A stretch of 64,000 nucleotides of DNA, taken from DAISJI01 sp964559835. GTDB lineage: Bacteria; Acidobacteriota; Terriglobia; Terriglobales; Acidobacteriaceae. The notes beneath the pieces were generated by a model, which worked only from the letters and a program-made list of their open reading frames with translations, was not told the DNA's origin and did not search any database. Position 1 is the stretch's first letter. Every line of letters begins with the position of its first letter. The position numbers and the translations under genes were made by a program. Below, one piece after another: positions 1-8,667 of this stretch. The DNA lies in assembly GCA_964559835.1 (NCBI GenBank), contig CAZLJE010000025.1, positions 1-64,000 of the forward strand, given 5' to 3'.

Positions 1-45
1 CTGTCACGGCAGAGGTCGCGAGTTCGAGTCTCGTCGTCCCCGCCA
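1..45 (+). tRNA. tRNA-Asp (GTC), 3' part only
   Basis: The 5' half lies before the window. Visible are the anticodon loop CTGTCAC (anticodon GTC at 3-5), a T-arm with stem GCGAG (18-22) and loop TTCGAGT (23-29), the 3' acceptor strand 35-41, discriminator G42 and an encoded CCA at 43-45. The anticodon and T-arm resemble bacterial tRNA-Asp. Confidence 0.9.
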
Positions 46-64
46 TCATTCTTAAAACGGCCTT

Positions 65-94
65 AAAACGGCCTGCGAACGCGCAGGCCGTTTT
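65..94 (+). terminator. Intrinsic terminator of the tRNA-Asp transcript
   Basis: A perfect 13-bp stem (65-77 with 82-94) closes a 4-nt loop and ends in a T-run. It sits 20 nt after the tRNA CCA, so it most likely ends that transcript. Confidence 0.85.
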
Positions 95-204
95 CGTTTA
101 CGCGTCGCTTCAGAACGTCACCCCGACTTCCCCGCGAAACGTCTTTGGGGCTGGTGAGAGTGGTTTCCCCGAGCTAACTCGCATTCGTGTTTGGCTTGCG
201 GCCG

Positions 205-243
205 CGTGTCATGGCTGACACGTTCGTGTGTGCGAGAACACAC
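205..243. promoter_or_regulatory. Paired inverted repeats upstream of the L,D-transpeptidase
   Basis: CGTGTCA (205-211) and TGACACG (216-222) form a perfect 7-bp inverted repeat around TGGC. A second one follows, GTGTG...CACAC, within 226-243. They lie in the otherwise empty 95-339 gap, about 100-135 nt before the start codon. They could be an operator or a leader structure; no regulator can be named and no clear -10/-35 pair is visible. Confidence 0.35.
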
Positions 244-339
244 TTCTACTCCTCGTCCGCCAGTTACGTCTTTCAGAATCAGCAACTTGCAGTTAGGTCA
301 GCCCTGTGCACTTAGTCCCGGCGTACCGAGGACAAAGCA

Positions 340-906
340 ATGGCACAGACGATGAGCAAAACGGCGAGAGCGAAGTGGATGGTGGCGGTACTCCTGATGG
401 CGGTGGCCGATGCGGCGGCGCAGACGCAGAACGTCCAACGCCCGCAGCGGCAGATCCTGGTCAGCATCCCCGACCGCAAGCTCGCGCTTATCGAAGACGG
501 CCGCGTGTTGAAGGTCTACCCGGTCGCGGTCGGCGCCGAAGTCAGTCCCAGCCCGAATGGCGAATTCAAAGTCGTCAACCGGCTCGAGAAGCCGACCTAC
601 TACCACAGCGGGAAGGTGATCCCGGCCGGGCCGGCCAATCCGCTGGGCACGCGCTGGATCGGACTCGACCAGCCGCACTACGGCATCCACGGCACGAACG
701 TCCCGAACTCCATCGGCAAGGCCGCCTCGCACGGCTGCATCCGGATGGGCAGGAAAGACTTGGAAGAGCTCTTCACGATGGTGAACGTCGGCGACACGGT
801 TGTGATCCGCGCCGAAGCCGATGAACAGACCGCGCAGATTTTCGGTACTAGCACCAACACCATCGTCGCGCAGGCGCAGAGCGCGTCCGCCACCGCTGGA
901 CAGTAA
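340..906 (+). CDS. L,D-transpeptidase (YkuD family), exported
   Basis: A 188-residue protein with an N-terminal signal peptide (basic start, hydrophobic stretch about 13-26, Ala-rich cleavage region). The YkuD catalytic domain runs from about 37 to 160. The family signature is intact: HGTN around His117 and SHGCIRM with the nucleophile Cys133. Members of the family form 3-3 cross-links in peptidoglycan or attach proteins to it in the periplasm. The C-terminal 30 residues are Ala/Ser/Gln-rich and probably disordered. ATG 340 has a GAGG ribosome site 9 nt upstream; the next Met is at residue 5. A small membrane protein follows 9 nt later and is probably co-transcribed. The catalytic call is firm; the physiological substrate is not known. 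Confidence 0.9.
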   Translation: MAQTMSKTARAKWMVAVLLMAVADAAAQTQNVQRPQRQILVSIPDRKLALIEDGRVLKVYPVAVGAEVSPSPNGEFKVVNRLEKPTYYHSGKVIPAGPANPLGTRWIGLDQPHYGIHGTNVPNSIGKAASHGCIRMGRKDLEELFTMVNVGDTVVIRAEADEQTAQIFGTSTNTIVAQAQSASATAGQ

Positions 907-915
907 GGAGGCGAG

Positions 916-1086
916 ATGAACAGCGCACTGACTGCCACCGTCGCACTGGCCGGACTCTTCTTCTCACTCTCGCTGGCGCTCCTGATGGAGGAGCTGCTGT
1001 TCGGAGTGGTTTTCCGGCTGATGGCTTGCTCGCGCCAGATCAAGGCGGCAATGAAAGCGAAGTCGCAGGTCGCCAAGGATTGGTGA
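916..1086 (+). CDS. Small membrane protein, 56 aa, unknown function
   Basis: A short reading frame starts at ATG 916 right after a strong AAGGAGG ribosome site and ends at TGA 1084-1086. It has one hydrophobic helix (residues about 5-24), a second weaker hydrophobic stretch, and a basic C-terminal tail rich in Lys and Ala. The spacing of 9 nt to the L,D-transpeptidase upstream and the good Shine-Dalgarno sequence argue that it is translated. I do not recognise a family. It could be a small accessory protein for the transpeptidase or for the SPFH protein downstream. Confidence 0.6.
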   Translation: MNSALTATVALAGLFFSLSLALLMEELLFGVVFRLMACSRQIKAAMKAKSQVAKDW

Positions 1087-1161
1087 TTTAGCGATTTGTG
1101 ATTGGTGATTCGCTGTAGGCACTGCAAAGCCTCAAATCACAGATCACTAAATCACTAAATC
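1085..1161. repeat. Imperfect inverted repeat between small ORF and SPFH gene
   Basis: Arm 1 (1085-1110) consists of GATT-TGTGATT-type units. Arm 2 (1135-1161) is close to its reverse complement, made of AATCAC/ACTAAATC units, with a loop of about 24 nt. It can fold as a long hairpin in mRNA. The tandem nature of the units within each arm suggests an interspersed repeat element. Confidence 0.6.
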
Positions 1162-1186
1162 ACAAATGCAATAAAGGAGAACGTCC

Positions 1187-2512
1187 ATGCTCGCAATGAA
1201 GTACCTGCTGCTGACCGGCGCGATCGGTTTATTCATCGCGGCGGTCGCCGTCCTGGCGTACGACCTCTACGCCGAATACAAGTTCCGCCGCGACGAGTCC
1301 AGCGGCGTCACCGGGCTCAGCGAACCGGAGCCGGTCCGATGGCGCACCACCATCGCACTCGTCACGCTGGCGTGGGCGCCGATGCTGATCGCCCTGAGCA
1401 TCGTCGTGGTCCCTAGTGGGATGGCTGGCGTACGCGTCAGCCAGCTCTCGGGAACGCAAGCCGGCACGCTCTATCCCGGCGTCCACCTTGTCAAACCGAT
1501 GATCGACCACGTCGAAATGTTCGACACGCGCGATCACCTTTACACCACCGGCGTTGCGACCGACAGCAAGTCCGTCGATGGCAAGGCCGAAAAGAAATCC
1601 GAGCCGCTCAAGGTCCAGGCAAAAGAAGGCCTGACACTGGGGCTGGCGATCACGGTCCGCTATCAGCTCGACCCGCAGCGCCTCGACTACATCCAGACAC
1701 ACTTGCCGCAACCGATCGACACCGAACTGGTGCCGCCGGTCGTGGCCAGCGCCTGGCGCGAACTGGTGCCGAACTACACCGTCCGCGACGTCTTCTCGGC
1801 GAAACGCGAAGAGATCCGCAAGGAAGCCGAGACCACGATCAAACAGAAACTCGGCGCCGACGGCATTCGCGTGAAGGAAGTCATGCTGCGTGACATCCAG
1901 CTTCCGCCCGAATATGCCAAGGGGCTGGAAACGCTGCTGCTGAAGGAGCAGGAGAACGATCGGCTCGGTGTGGAGACGGACATCCATGCCAAGCAGGTCC
2001 GTATCGCCGAACTGGATGCGGAAGCGCAGAAAGTGCAGGAGGTAAAGCAGGCGGAAGGACAGGCCCAGGTACAAGTCCTCCAGGCAAAAGGCCAGGCCGA
2101 TGCCATGCAGTACACACTGCCGCTGAAGCAAAAGCAGATCCAGCAATCGAAGTTGGAGGCGGAAGCACGTAAGGAGGCGACGATCATGAACGCCGAAGCT
2201 GCCGCGCAGGCGAAGGTCATCGACAGCAAGGCGGAGTTGCAGCGCCGCAACCTGCTCGCCGATGCCGAAGCCAATCGTATCCGCGTGACCGCCAAAGCTG
2301 ACGCCGAGCGGATGCAGTCGGAAGCCGCGGTGCTGACGAAGAATCCGCTGCTCATCAACAAGATCGTGGCCGAGCGGCTGTCGGACAAGATCCAGGTGAT
2401 GATGGTCCCCTCGGACGGCAAGTTCTTCTTCGCCAACGACGTGCTCCGAAGTTTGAGTGCGCCGCCGCAGGCGAACGACGATCCGCCGAACCCGGGGAAC
2501 AAGAACCAGTAG
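1187..2512 (+). CDS. SPFH/band 7 (prohibitin/flotillin-like) membrane protein
   Basis: A 441-residue protein. Two hydrophobic segments near the N-terminus (about 5-26 and 54-75) anchor it. A band 7/SPFH domain follows (about 75-260). A long Ala/Glu/Lys/Gln-rich coiled coil comes next (about 250-390), with many AEA and QAKV repeats as in flotillins. The tail is Pro/Asn-rich. SPFH proteins form large oligomers that organise membrane microdomains and guard proteases or transporters. ATG 1187 is chosen because AAAGGAG lies 8 nt upstream. No NfeD partner or protease gene is adjacent, so the partner is unknown. The upstream inverted repeat may set expression relative to the preceding genes. Confidence 0.85.
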   Translation: MLAMKYLLLTGAIGLFIAAVAVLAYDLYAEYKFRRDESSGVTGLSEPEPVRWRTTIALVTLAWAPMLIALSIVVVPSGMAGVRVSQLSGTQAGTLYPGVHLVKPMIDHVEMFDTRDHLYTTGVATDSKSVDGKAEKKSEPLKVQAKEGLTLGLAITVRYQLDPQRLDYIQTHLPQPIDTELVPPVVASAWRELVPNYTVRDVFSAKREEIRKEAETTIKQKLGADGIRVKEVMLRDIQLPPEYAKGLETLLLKEQENDRLGVETDIHAKQVRIAELDAEAQKVQEVKQAEGQAQVQVLQAKGQADAMQYTLPLKQKQIQQSKLEAEARKEATIMNAEAAAQAKVIDSKAELQRRNLLADAEANRIRVTAKADAERMQSEAAVLTKNPLLINKIVAERLSDKIQVMMVPSDGKFFFANDVLRSLSAPPQANDDPPNPGNKNQ

Positions 2513-2520
2513 CTGACTGG

Positions 2521-2543
2521 AACATCGGCGTCTCGCCGGTCAC
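2521..2543 (+). repeat. Interspersed palindromic repeat, family A
   Basis: A 23-bp unit with core GGCGTCTCGCCGGTCAC, starting 8 nt after the SPFH stop codon. The identical 23 bp occurs in inverted orientation at 26476-26498, inside a permease gene. Close copies lie at 23678-23700, 23716-23740 and 39075-39099. Confidence 0.8.
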
Positions 2544-2660
2544 CCCGAACTCGAAGTTAGTCACACGCATTGCCCCACCCTTCCGCTGTGCTGTCCGGAG
2601 GGTGGGGGATTTTCCGACGGAGTCACCTGCTCGACAACGGAATACGCCATGAACGCGCGC

Positions 2661-2666
2661 TATAAT
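2661..2666 (+). promoter_or_regulatory. -10 element TATAAT for the 2679 operon
   Basis: A consensus TATAAT ends 12 nt before ATG 2679, which predicts a transcript starting 5-7 nt before the start codon with no room for a Shine-Dalgarno sequence. It lies inside the longer reading frame that opens at ATG 2649, which argues against that upstream start. No good -35 is visible at 16-18 nt. Confidence 0.5.
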
Positions 2667-2678
2667 TCGCCACATCCC

Positions 2679-3890
2679 ATGATGAAATTGCCCAGGTGGT
2701 GCAGCGCCGCAGTCGTCGCGGTGGTGCTGGCGTTGTGTGCGTCTGCGCACGCCGCCGACTGGACGCAACCCGCGACCCAACTTGCGCGCGACATCGTGGC
2801 GATCACCGGACCGGGCGCGGCGTCGATCAGCTACCGCAACCAATCCAGTTTGCCGAACGACCAGACCGATATCGTCCGCCGCGCGATCGAGAACCAACTT
2901 CGCGCCGGCGGCGTGCGGCTCACCAGCGGCGGGAATGCAGCCGCCGACATCCGCGTTACGTTCTCCGAAAATGCGCAGGGGTACGTCTGGATTGCCGAAG
3001 TGCAGCAGGGAAGCGATCTGCGGGTGGCGATGGTCGCGGCGGCACGTCCGGCGACGGTCGTTGCGCCTTCGCGGCCGGCCAGCATGTCCATTCGCAAGAC
3101 GCTGCTGTTTTCACAAGCGGCACAGATTTTGGACCTGGCCACGGTGCCCGCCGGGTCGGAGCCACTCATGCTGGTGCTCGATCCAACCGGTGTCACGATC
3201 TATCACAAGTCCGGATCGGGCTGGGAGGCGCAGCTGTCGATGATGATCCCGCGCGAGCTAGCGTGGCCGCGCGATCTTCGCGGACGCCTGGTGCTCGCTC
3301 GCGACCACATGTTCGACGCGTACCTTCCGGGCCTGATCTGCTCCAGCACCGCGGCGCCTGCACTGTCGATCAACTGCCGCCAACGCGATGATCCGTGGCC
3401 GCTGACAACGAACCAGTCGGCCTTCTACGCCTCTGCCCGCAACTTCTTTACCGGAGTGCTGGCGCCGGCGATGGGCAGGCAGGGAAGCGTGGCGCCGTTC
3501 TTCTCGGCGGCGAGCCTGGCGCGTCCGAAATACACGCTGTGGGTCTTCGCCCGCACCGATTCGACCGTCCACGCCTTCGACGGAATCAACGATATCCCGC
3601 TGCGCGCGCTTAACAACATGGGCAGCGACCTGACGGCCATCAACAGTGGTTGCGGCACGGGAACCCAGTTGCTGATCACGGGCGGCGGTGACGGTACCGC
3701 GCCCGATACGATCCGGGCTTTTGAACTCGCCGACCGCGATGCCCTGGAAGTCGCTCCGGCTGCGGAGTTTGCCGGAGCTGTGACGGCGCTGTGGTCCGCG
3801 GCGGATGGACATTCCGCGCTCGCCGTCGTGCACAATGGAAAGCTGGAGCGATATGACGCGTTCGAGATTGCGATCAATTGCGCTCAGTAG
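2679..3890 (+). CDS. Exported protein of unknown family, about 403 aa
   Basis: A signal peptide is clear from ATG 2679: basic MMKLPRW, hydrophobic VVAVVLALCAS, then an AHA|A-type cleavage site. The mature protein begins with a region of about 120 residues that resembles a small alpha/beta domain; the rest looks like a beta-rich repeat region. I do not recognise a family. An in-frame ATG at 2649 would add ten residues but places a consensus -10 inside the gene, so 2679 is preferred. The gene overlaps the following solute-binding protein gene by 38 nt and leads an operon with a kinase and a sigma-54 activator. It may be a secreted or periplasmic partner of that signalling unit. Confidence 0.75.
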   Translation: MMKLPRWCSAAVVAVVLALCASAHAADWTQPATQLARDIVAITGPGAASISYRNQSSLPNDQTDIVRRAIENQLRAGGVRLTSGGNAAADIRVTFSENAQGYVWIAEVQQGSDLRVAMVAAARPATVVAPSRPASMSIRKTLLFSQAAQILDLATVPAGSEPLMLVLDPTGVTIYHKSGSGWEAQLSMMIPRELAWPRDLRGRLVLARDHMFDAYLPGLICSSTAAPALSINCRQRDDPWPLTTNQSAFYASARNFFTGVLAPAMGRQGSVAPFFSAASLARPKYTLWVFARTDSTVHAFDGINDIPLRALNNMGSDLTAINSGCGTGTQLLITGGGDGTAPDTIRAFELADRDALEVAPAAEFAGAVTALWSAADGHSALAVVHNGKLERYDAFEIAINCAQ

Positions 3891-5244
3891 CCTCGCGGCG
3901 AGTAGCCTGGCGGCGCTGTCGCTGGTGTCGCCGGCAGTGGCGGCGACCCGTCCGCGCTATGGCGGGACTCTGCGCGTCGAACTGCGCGCGCAAGTAAGCA
4001 GTCTCGATCCGCTAAACGACTCCGCCCGGCAGGTCACGCCCCTTGTGTTCGACACGCTGCTCACGCTCGAAGCTTCCGGGCGCCTGCAACCCGCGCTCGC
4101 GATGGCTTGGAGCCAGGAAAGCGATCGCCGGTGCCGCTTGAGCATTCGTGGCGGCGTCACGTTCTCCGACGGCTCGCGCGTAACGTCCACCGTCGTCGCT
4201 GCGTCTCTGCGCAATGCCAATCCGGACTGGACGGTGCGCGAGGTCGGCGATGAAGTCGTCGTCGAATCCGACCAGCCTGCGCCGAACCTGCCGCAGCAAT
4301 TAACGCTGGCGCGCAACGCGATCGTCCTGCGCACCAACGATGCTCTGCTCGGCACCGGGCCGTTTACCGTCGCGGAATGGCAGACCGGCGCCCGCGCAGT
4401 CCTTCAGGCGCGTGACGACGGCTGGCATCCGCGCCCCTTCGTGGACCGCATCGACATTCAATTCAACCGCGGGCTGCGCGAGCAATCGGTCGACCTGGAT
4501 CTGGGACGCGCGGACCTCATCGAAGTCGCGCCGGAGGATACGGTGCGTCAGGGATCGCGGCGCATTGCGCGCAGTGATCCGGTCGTGCTGATGGCGGTCC
4601 GTTTCAGCCACACCAATCCGGCGGTCAGAGACGCGCGGCTCCGCGACGCCGTCTCGCTCGCCATCGACCGCGAATCCATCGCCAACATCCTCTTGCAGCG
4701 TCGCGGCGAGGCGGCCGGCGGGTTGTTCCCCAACTGGATGACGGGCTACTCGTTCCTGTTCTCGACGCGGCCGCAGGTGGCCCGCGCGCGCCAGCTGCGC
4801 ACAGAAGCCGGCATGTCGCCGCCGATGACGCTCGTCTATCGCGCGGCCGACCCAGTGGCGCGGCTCGTCGCCGAGCGCATCGCGCTCAATGCAGCCGACG
4901 CGGGGCTGACCATTCGGACTGTGCCTGACACGCAGGGTATTACCGTCCCTGACATCGAACTGGTGGCCATCCGGCTGCCGTCCGCCGATGATGCCAGTAA
5001 CCTCGCCGCCATCGCGCGTCCGGGCGTGCTCGCGCTGCCCTACGTGCCACCTCCAACCGGTTCACCGGAGGATATGTATCGCGCCACCGTCGCAGCGTTG
5101 AAAGATACGTGGGCGGCGCCGGTGGCTTATGTTCCCGTCACCTTTGCCGTCAGCCCGCGGGTCGCCAACTGGTCGATGTCGCGCATGGGCGAATGGCAAC
5201 TCGACAGTGTTTCCATCGTGCAGCCGGAGGGCTCCAAGCCATGA
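3853..5244 (+). CDS. Family 5 (peptide/nickel-type) extracellular solute-binding protein
   Basis: 463 residues from ATG 3853 with GGAG upstream; a further in-frame Met at 3805 lies before the signal peptide and is not needed. The signal peptide is Ala/Ser/Leu-rich and ends near AVAA. The mature start RPRYGGTLRVEL and the following SLDPL segment are typical of family 5 binding proteins (OppA/DppA/NikA type), as is the central region with LRDAVSLAIDRE. The family delivers peptides, nickel or other solutes to ABC permeases. Here no permease or ATPase is nearby. Instead it overlaps a sensor kinase gene by ATGA, so a sensing role is more likely than transport. Length is somewhat shorter than the usual 500-540. 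Confidence 0.85.
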   Translation: MTRSRLRSIALSSLAASSLAALSLVSPAVAATRPRYGGTLRVELRAQVSSLDPLNDSARQVTPLVFDTLLTLEASGRLQPALAMAWSQESDRRCRLSIRGGVTFSDGSRVTSTVVAASLRNANPDWTVREVGDEVVVESDQPAPNLPQQLTLARNAIVLRTNDALLGTGPFTVAEWQTGARAVLQARDDGWHPRPFVDRIDIQFNRGLREQSVDLDLGRADLIEVAPEDTVRQGSRRIARSDPVVLMAVRFSHTNPAVRDARLRDAVSLAIDRESIANILLQRRGEAAGGLFPNWMTGYSFLFSTRPQVARARQLRTEAGMSPPMTLVYRAADPVARLVAERIALNAADAGLTIRTVPDTQGITVPDIELVAIRLPSADDASNLAAIARPGVLALPYVPPPTGSPEDMYRATVAALKDTWAAPVAYVPVTFAVSPRVANWSMSRMGEWQLDSVSIVQPEGSKP

Positions 5245-7046
5245 GCTTCCGCCGCCGCGTCCTGTTCGTGCTCGCCCTTATCGTCTTCTTCACCGTGGGT
5301 ACGGTCTCGTGGGTGGTGATTGCGCGGACGAGTGGCGCTTTCGAGCAGGCCGATGCCGAGCGGACGGATGCCCTCGTGGCGCAGTTCCGGCGCGAGTTCA
5401 CGCGCCGCGGCGACGAAGTGACACAGCGAGTGCAAGCCATCGCCACCAGCGACGCCGCCCAGCGGATGGCCCTTGACTTCTCGCACACGGGCGACATGTC
5501 CGCCTACGTGACCGAGGCCAAGTCCTCCGCCGACACGCATCAACTCGACATCCTCGATTTCGTCTCGGGCGACGGCACCATCATTTCTTCCGCGGAAGCG
5601 CCCGCGCGGTTCGGCTACAAAGAAACCGTCGCGCTCAAGGATTCGCCGAACGCTTTCCTGGCCTCTGTTCCCGTGCCGGACGGTGTCACCCTCGGTCTGC
5701 TGGCCGTGAGCACACTGAAGAATGCGGATGTCCCGTTCTATGTCGTCGGCGGCACCCGCATCGACCGCGAATTCATCTCCTCGCTGACGCTGCCCGCCGG
5801 CATGCGCGTCCTGCTGTATCGCAATTCGGGCGGGGGCTTCTCAGCACAGGATCTCATCGGTCCGTCGGGTGCTGTCGAGAACCCAGAGAAAGTCGCGCCG
5901 CTGATCGCCCGGGTCAATCAGACGGGGAGCGAAACCGCGCAGACCGTCAACTGGACGGGCGACGCCGCGGATGGAGAATCATTCCACGCGATCCCCTTAA
6001 AATCTGACTCAGGGACGCTTCTCGGTGTCCTTCTCATCGGGAGTTCTCGTCGTGGCGCCATCGAGCTGCAGCGTCACATCGCTGCCTTCGCGCTGATCGT
6101 AGCCGGCGCTGCCATCCTGCTCGCGATCGTGCTCAGCGGATGGGTAGCAGCGCGCGTGACGCGTCCGATAGAGAACCTGGCACAGGCCGCGCGCGACGTC
6201 TCCGCCGGCAATTGGGAGACGCAGGTTGAGGTGCGCAGTCGCGACGAACTGGGCGCGCTCGCTGAATCGTTTAATACCATGACTCGCCAGTTGACCGAGC
6301 AGCGCGACCAGTTGGTGCAGTCCGAACGGGTCGCCGCGTGGCGCGAGTTGGCCCGCCGTCTCGCGCACGAATTGAAGAACCCGCTCTTCCCGTTGCAGAT
6401 CACGGTCGAGAACCTGGTGCGCTCGCGCGAGGCCGACCCCGCGCTCTTCGATGAAGTGTTCCGCGAGAGCACTTCCACGCTGCTGGCGGAGATCGCAAAC
6501 CTGAAGGCGATCATCGGACGCTTCAGCGACTTCTCGAAGATGCCGCAACCGCGCCTGCAAGAGGTGAACGTCAACGACCTCGTCCGCCAGGTGCTGAAAC
6601 TTCATGACGCGCAATTTCAGGCGGAGGGCCGTCCCAGGATCGAGGCGCGCTTCGATGCCGCCGCGTACCTCGGTACAATCGACGCCGACCCCGATTTGCT
6701 GCACCGGGCGCTCTCGAACCTGGTGCTGAATGCGATGGACGCAATGCCTGAGGGCGGGCCTCTCACGGTACGCACACGGGCATTGCCGGGCCGCGTGCGG
6801 ATTGAGATCACGGATTCCGGAAGCGGGCTTACGAAAGAGGAGTGCGAGCGTTTGTTCACGCCTTACTACACCACGAAGCGTCATGGCACGGGCCTCGGGC
6901 TTGCCATCGTACAATCGGTCGTCAGCGACCACCACGGCAGCATCAGCGTCGAGAGTGAGCCGGGTAAGGGTACGACGTTCCGCATCGACCTGCCCGCGCG
7001 CGCTTCCTCCGGCGGCGACATCTTCCGATCGGCGGTGATCTCCTGA
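5241..7046 (+). CDS. Sensor histidine kinase, NtrY-like
   Basis: 601 residues from ATG 5241, which overlaps the upstream stop as ATGA. The first transmembrane helix is about 7-29, then a periplasmic sensor domain of about 250 residues, a second helix about 281-304, HAMP (about 302-355), HisKA and HATPase_c. The phospho-acceptor is His376 within RRLAHELKNPLFP, the pattern typical of NtrY-type kinases. The ATPase domain shows the N-box (NLVLNAMDAM), DSGSGL and GTGLGLAI. It is expected to phosphorylate the sigma-54 activator encoded immediately downstream (one-base overlap TGATG). The large periplasmic domain and the adjacent binding protein suggest that ligand-loaded binding protein is the input. 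Confidence 0.9.
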   Translation: MSFRRRVLFVLALIVFFTVGTVSWVVIARTSGAFEQADAERTDALVAQFRREFTRRGDEVTQRVQAIATSDAAQRMALDFSHTGDMSAYVTEAKSSADTHQLDILDFVSGDGTIISSAEAPARFGYKETVALKDSPNAFLASVPVPDGVTLGLLAVSTLKNADVPFYVVGGTRIDREFISSLTLPAGMRVLLYRNSGGGFSAQDLIGPSGAVENPEKVAPLIARVNQTGSETAQTVNWTGDAADGESFHAIPLKSDSGTLLGVLLIGSSRRGAIELQRHIAAFALIVAGAAILLAIVLSGWVAARVTRPIENLAQAARDVSAGNWETQVEVRSRDELGALAESFNTMTRQLTEQRDQLVQSERVAAWRELARRLAHELKNPLFPLQITVENLVRSREADPALFDEVFRESTSTLLAEIANLKAIIGRFSDFSKMPQPRLQEVNVNDLVRQVLKLHDAQFQAEGRPRIEARFDAAAYLGTIDADPDLLHRALSNLVLNAMDAMPEGGPLTVRTRALPGRVRIEITDSGSGLTKEECERLFTPYYTTKRHGTGLGLAIVQSVVSDHHGSISVESEPGKGTTFRIDLPARASSGGDIFRSAVIS

Positions 7047-8422
7047 TGCCCATCAAGGCGCAATTACTCATCGTCGACGACGAACCGAACACGCTCGCGT
7101 CATTGTCGCGTGCCTTCCGCCTCGCCGGCCACGAAGCGACCGTTTGCGACAACGCCGCCAAAGCGCTCGAGATCGCGAAAGGGAAGGACTTCGACCTGAT
7201 CCTTTCCGACGTGGTCATGCCCGGTCGCGACGGATTGGCGCTGCTCGAAGACCTGAAAAAGAGTGGGGTCGCTGCTCCGGTGGTGATGATGTCCGGCCAG
7301 GCACACATTGAGATGGCGGTGAAGGCGACGCGGCTGGGCGCGCTTGATTTCCTCGAAAAACCGATCTCGACGGACAAGCTCCTGCTGACCGTCGACAATG
7401 CCCTCAAGCTCCGCAGGCTTGAGCACGAGAACGAGGAACTGCGCTCGCGCCTGGGCAAACACGAGATCGTGTTCGCCGGTGAGGCCATGCGCCGCGTAAT
7501 GGCGCAGGTTGAGCGCGTGGCCGCGAGCGAATCGCGCGTCTGCATCTGGGGCGAGACCGGTACAGGCAAGGAACTGGTCGCGCGCACTCTGCACGAGAAA
7601 AGTCAGCGCCGCGGAGGCCCGTTCATCACGCTCAATTGCGCCGCTGTACCCGCCGAACTGATCGAATCTGAACTGTTCGGACACGAGAAGGGTTCGTTCA
7701 CCGGCGCCGCTTCCCGTCATACTGGGAAATTCGAGCAGGCGCACTGCGGCACCCTTTTTCTCGACGAGATCGGCGACATGCCGCTCGCCATGCAGGCGAA
7801 ATTGCTGCGCGTGTTGGAGGAAGGCGAGGTCGAGCGCATCGGCGGCGACAAACCGATCAAGGTTGACGTCCGCGTCATCGCCGCAACGCACCGCAACCTC
7901 GAGGAACTCGTGCGCGAAGGGAAGTTCCGCCAGGACCTCTTCCACCGCATCTACGTGTTCCCGATCACGCTGCCGAGCTTACGTGACCGCCGCGACGACA
8001 TTCCGGCGCTGGTCGCGCATTTTGCTCTCCAGGTTATCGCTCAGAACGGATGGAAGCCGATGGCGTTCTCATCCGACGCGATCGCCGCGCTCCAGCAGTA
8101 CGCCTGGCCGGGAAACGTGCGCGAACTGCGCAACGTGGTCGAACGGCTGATGCTGCTCGCCACCGGACCGGAGGTCGACGCAACCACTGTCGAGCTCGCG
8201 CTGCCTGCGAATGCATCTGCTCTCCACGACGTGGCTGCCACGACAACGGGCGCCCTTTCAGAACGCGTGGATGACTTCGAGCGCCAGACGATACTCTCGG
8301 AACTGCGCCGCCACCACCATCACATCACAAACACCGCGAAGGCCCTCGGCTTGGAGCGGAGTCATCTCTACAAGAAGTGCCAACATCTCGGCATCGATCT
8401 TCGTCACGAGCGCAACTCGTGA
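7046..8422 (+). CDS. Sigma-54-dependent response regulator (NtrC family)
   Basis: 458 residues. A receiver domain (1-120) has the acidic pocket DDE at 11-13 and phospho-site Asp55. The AAA+ domain carries Walker A GETGTGKE (169-176) and the sigma-54 contact loop GSFTGA (216-221), a common variant of GAFTGA. Walker B is FLDEIGD. A Fis-type helix-turn-helix ends the protein (about 415-455). The family drives open complex formation at -24/-12 promoters. It is the last gene of the four-gene operon and pairs with the kinase just upstream. Its targets are unknown; a sigma-54-type promoter exists at 18425-18440 in this window. Confidence 0.95.
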   Translation: MPIKAQLLIVDDEPNTLASLSRAFRLAGHEATVCDNAAKALEIAKGKDFDLILSDVVMPGRDGLALLEDLKKSGVAAPVVMMSGQAHIEMAVKATRLGALDFLEKPISTDKLLLTVDNALKLRRLEHENEELRSRLGKHEIVFAGEAMRRVMAQVERVAASESRVCIWGETGTGKELVARTLHEKSQRRGGPFITLNCAAVPAELIESELFGHEKGSFTGAASRHTGKFEQAHCGTLFLDEIGDMPLAMQAKLLRVLEEGEVERIGGDKPIKVDVRVIAATHRNLEELVREGKFRQDLFHRIYVFPITLPSLRDRRDDIPALVAHFALQVIAQNGWKPMAFSSDAIAALQQYAWPGNVRELRNVVERLMLLATGPEVDATTVELALPANASALHDVAATTTGALSERVDDFERQTILSELRRHHHHITNTAKALGLERSHLYKKCQHLGIDLRHERNS

Positions 8423-8667
8423 CAAAAATATCGGCTGGACCCCAATTTCGAAATCCAGCCGTTGCAGAGAGGCAGAGGTATGCTGCGCAAAGTCGTATCT
8501 GGCCAGAGGCGGCTGTGCGCAGTGCGCGCTAACCGGACGTGCATTGGCGCGCACATTCGAGTTTGATGCCAGCAGACCGAAATCTCCTAACGCCAATTTC
8601 TGCCGCACCATAGCCAAAAAGTAGTAATGCACGATATATCGTAGAACGATGTTATTCCGGGTGCCGG
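8423..8667. other. Convergent gap with a 12-bp palindrome
   Basis: No credible gene is visible here. The only structure seen is the perfect palindrome ACGATATATCGT at 8631-8642, followed by a partial copy (GAACGAT). It lies between the 3' ends of the sigma-54 activator and a small minus-strand gene, which is an odd place for an operator. Confidence 0.4.

Noticed and set aside
2649..2678. Upstream start for the secreted protein at 2679
   Set aside because: The extra ten residues precede the signal peptide and contain a consensus TATAAT, better explained as promoter.
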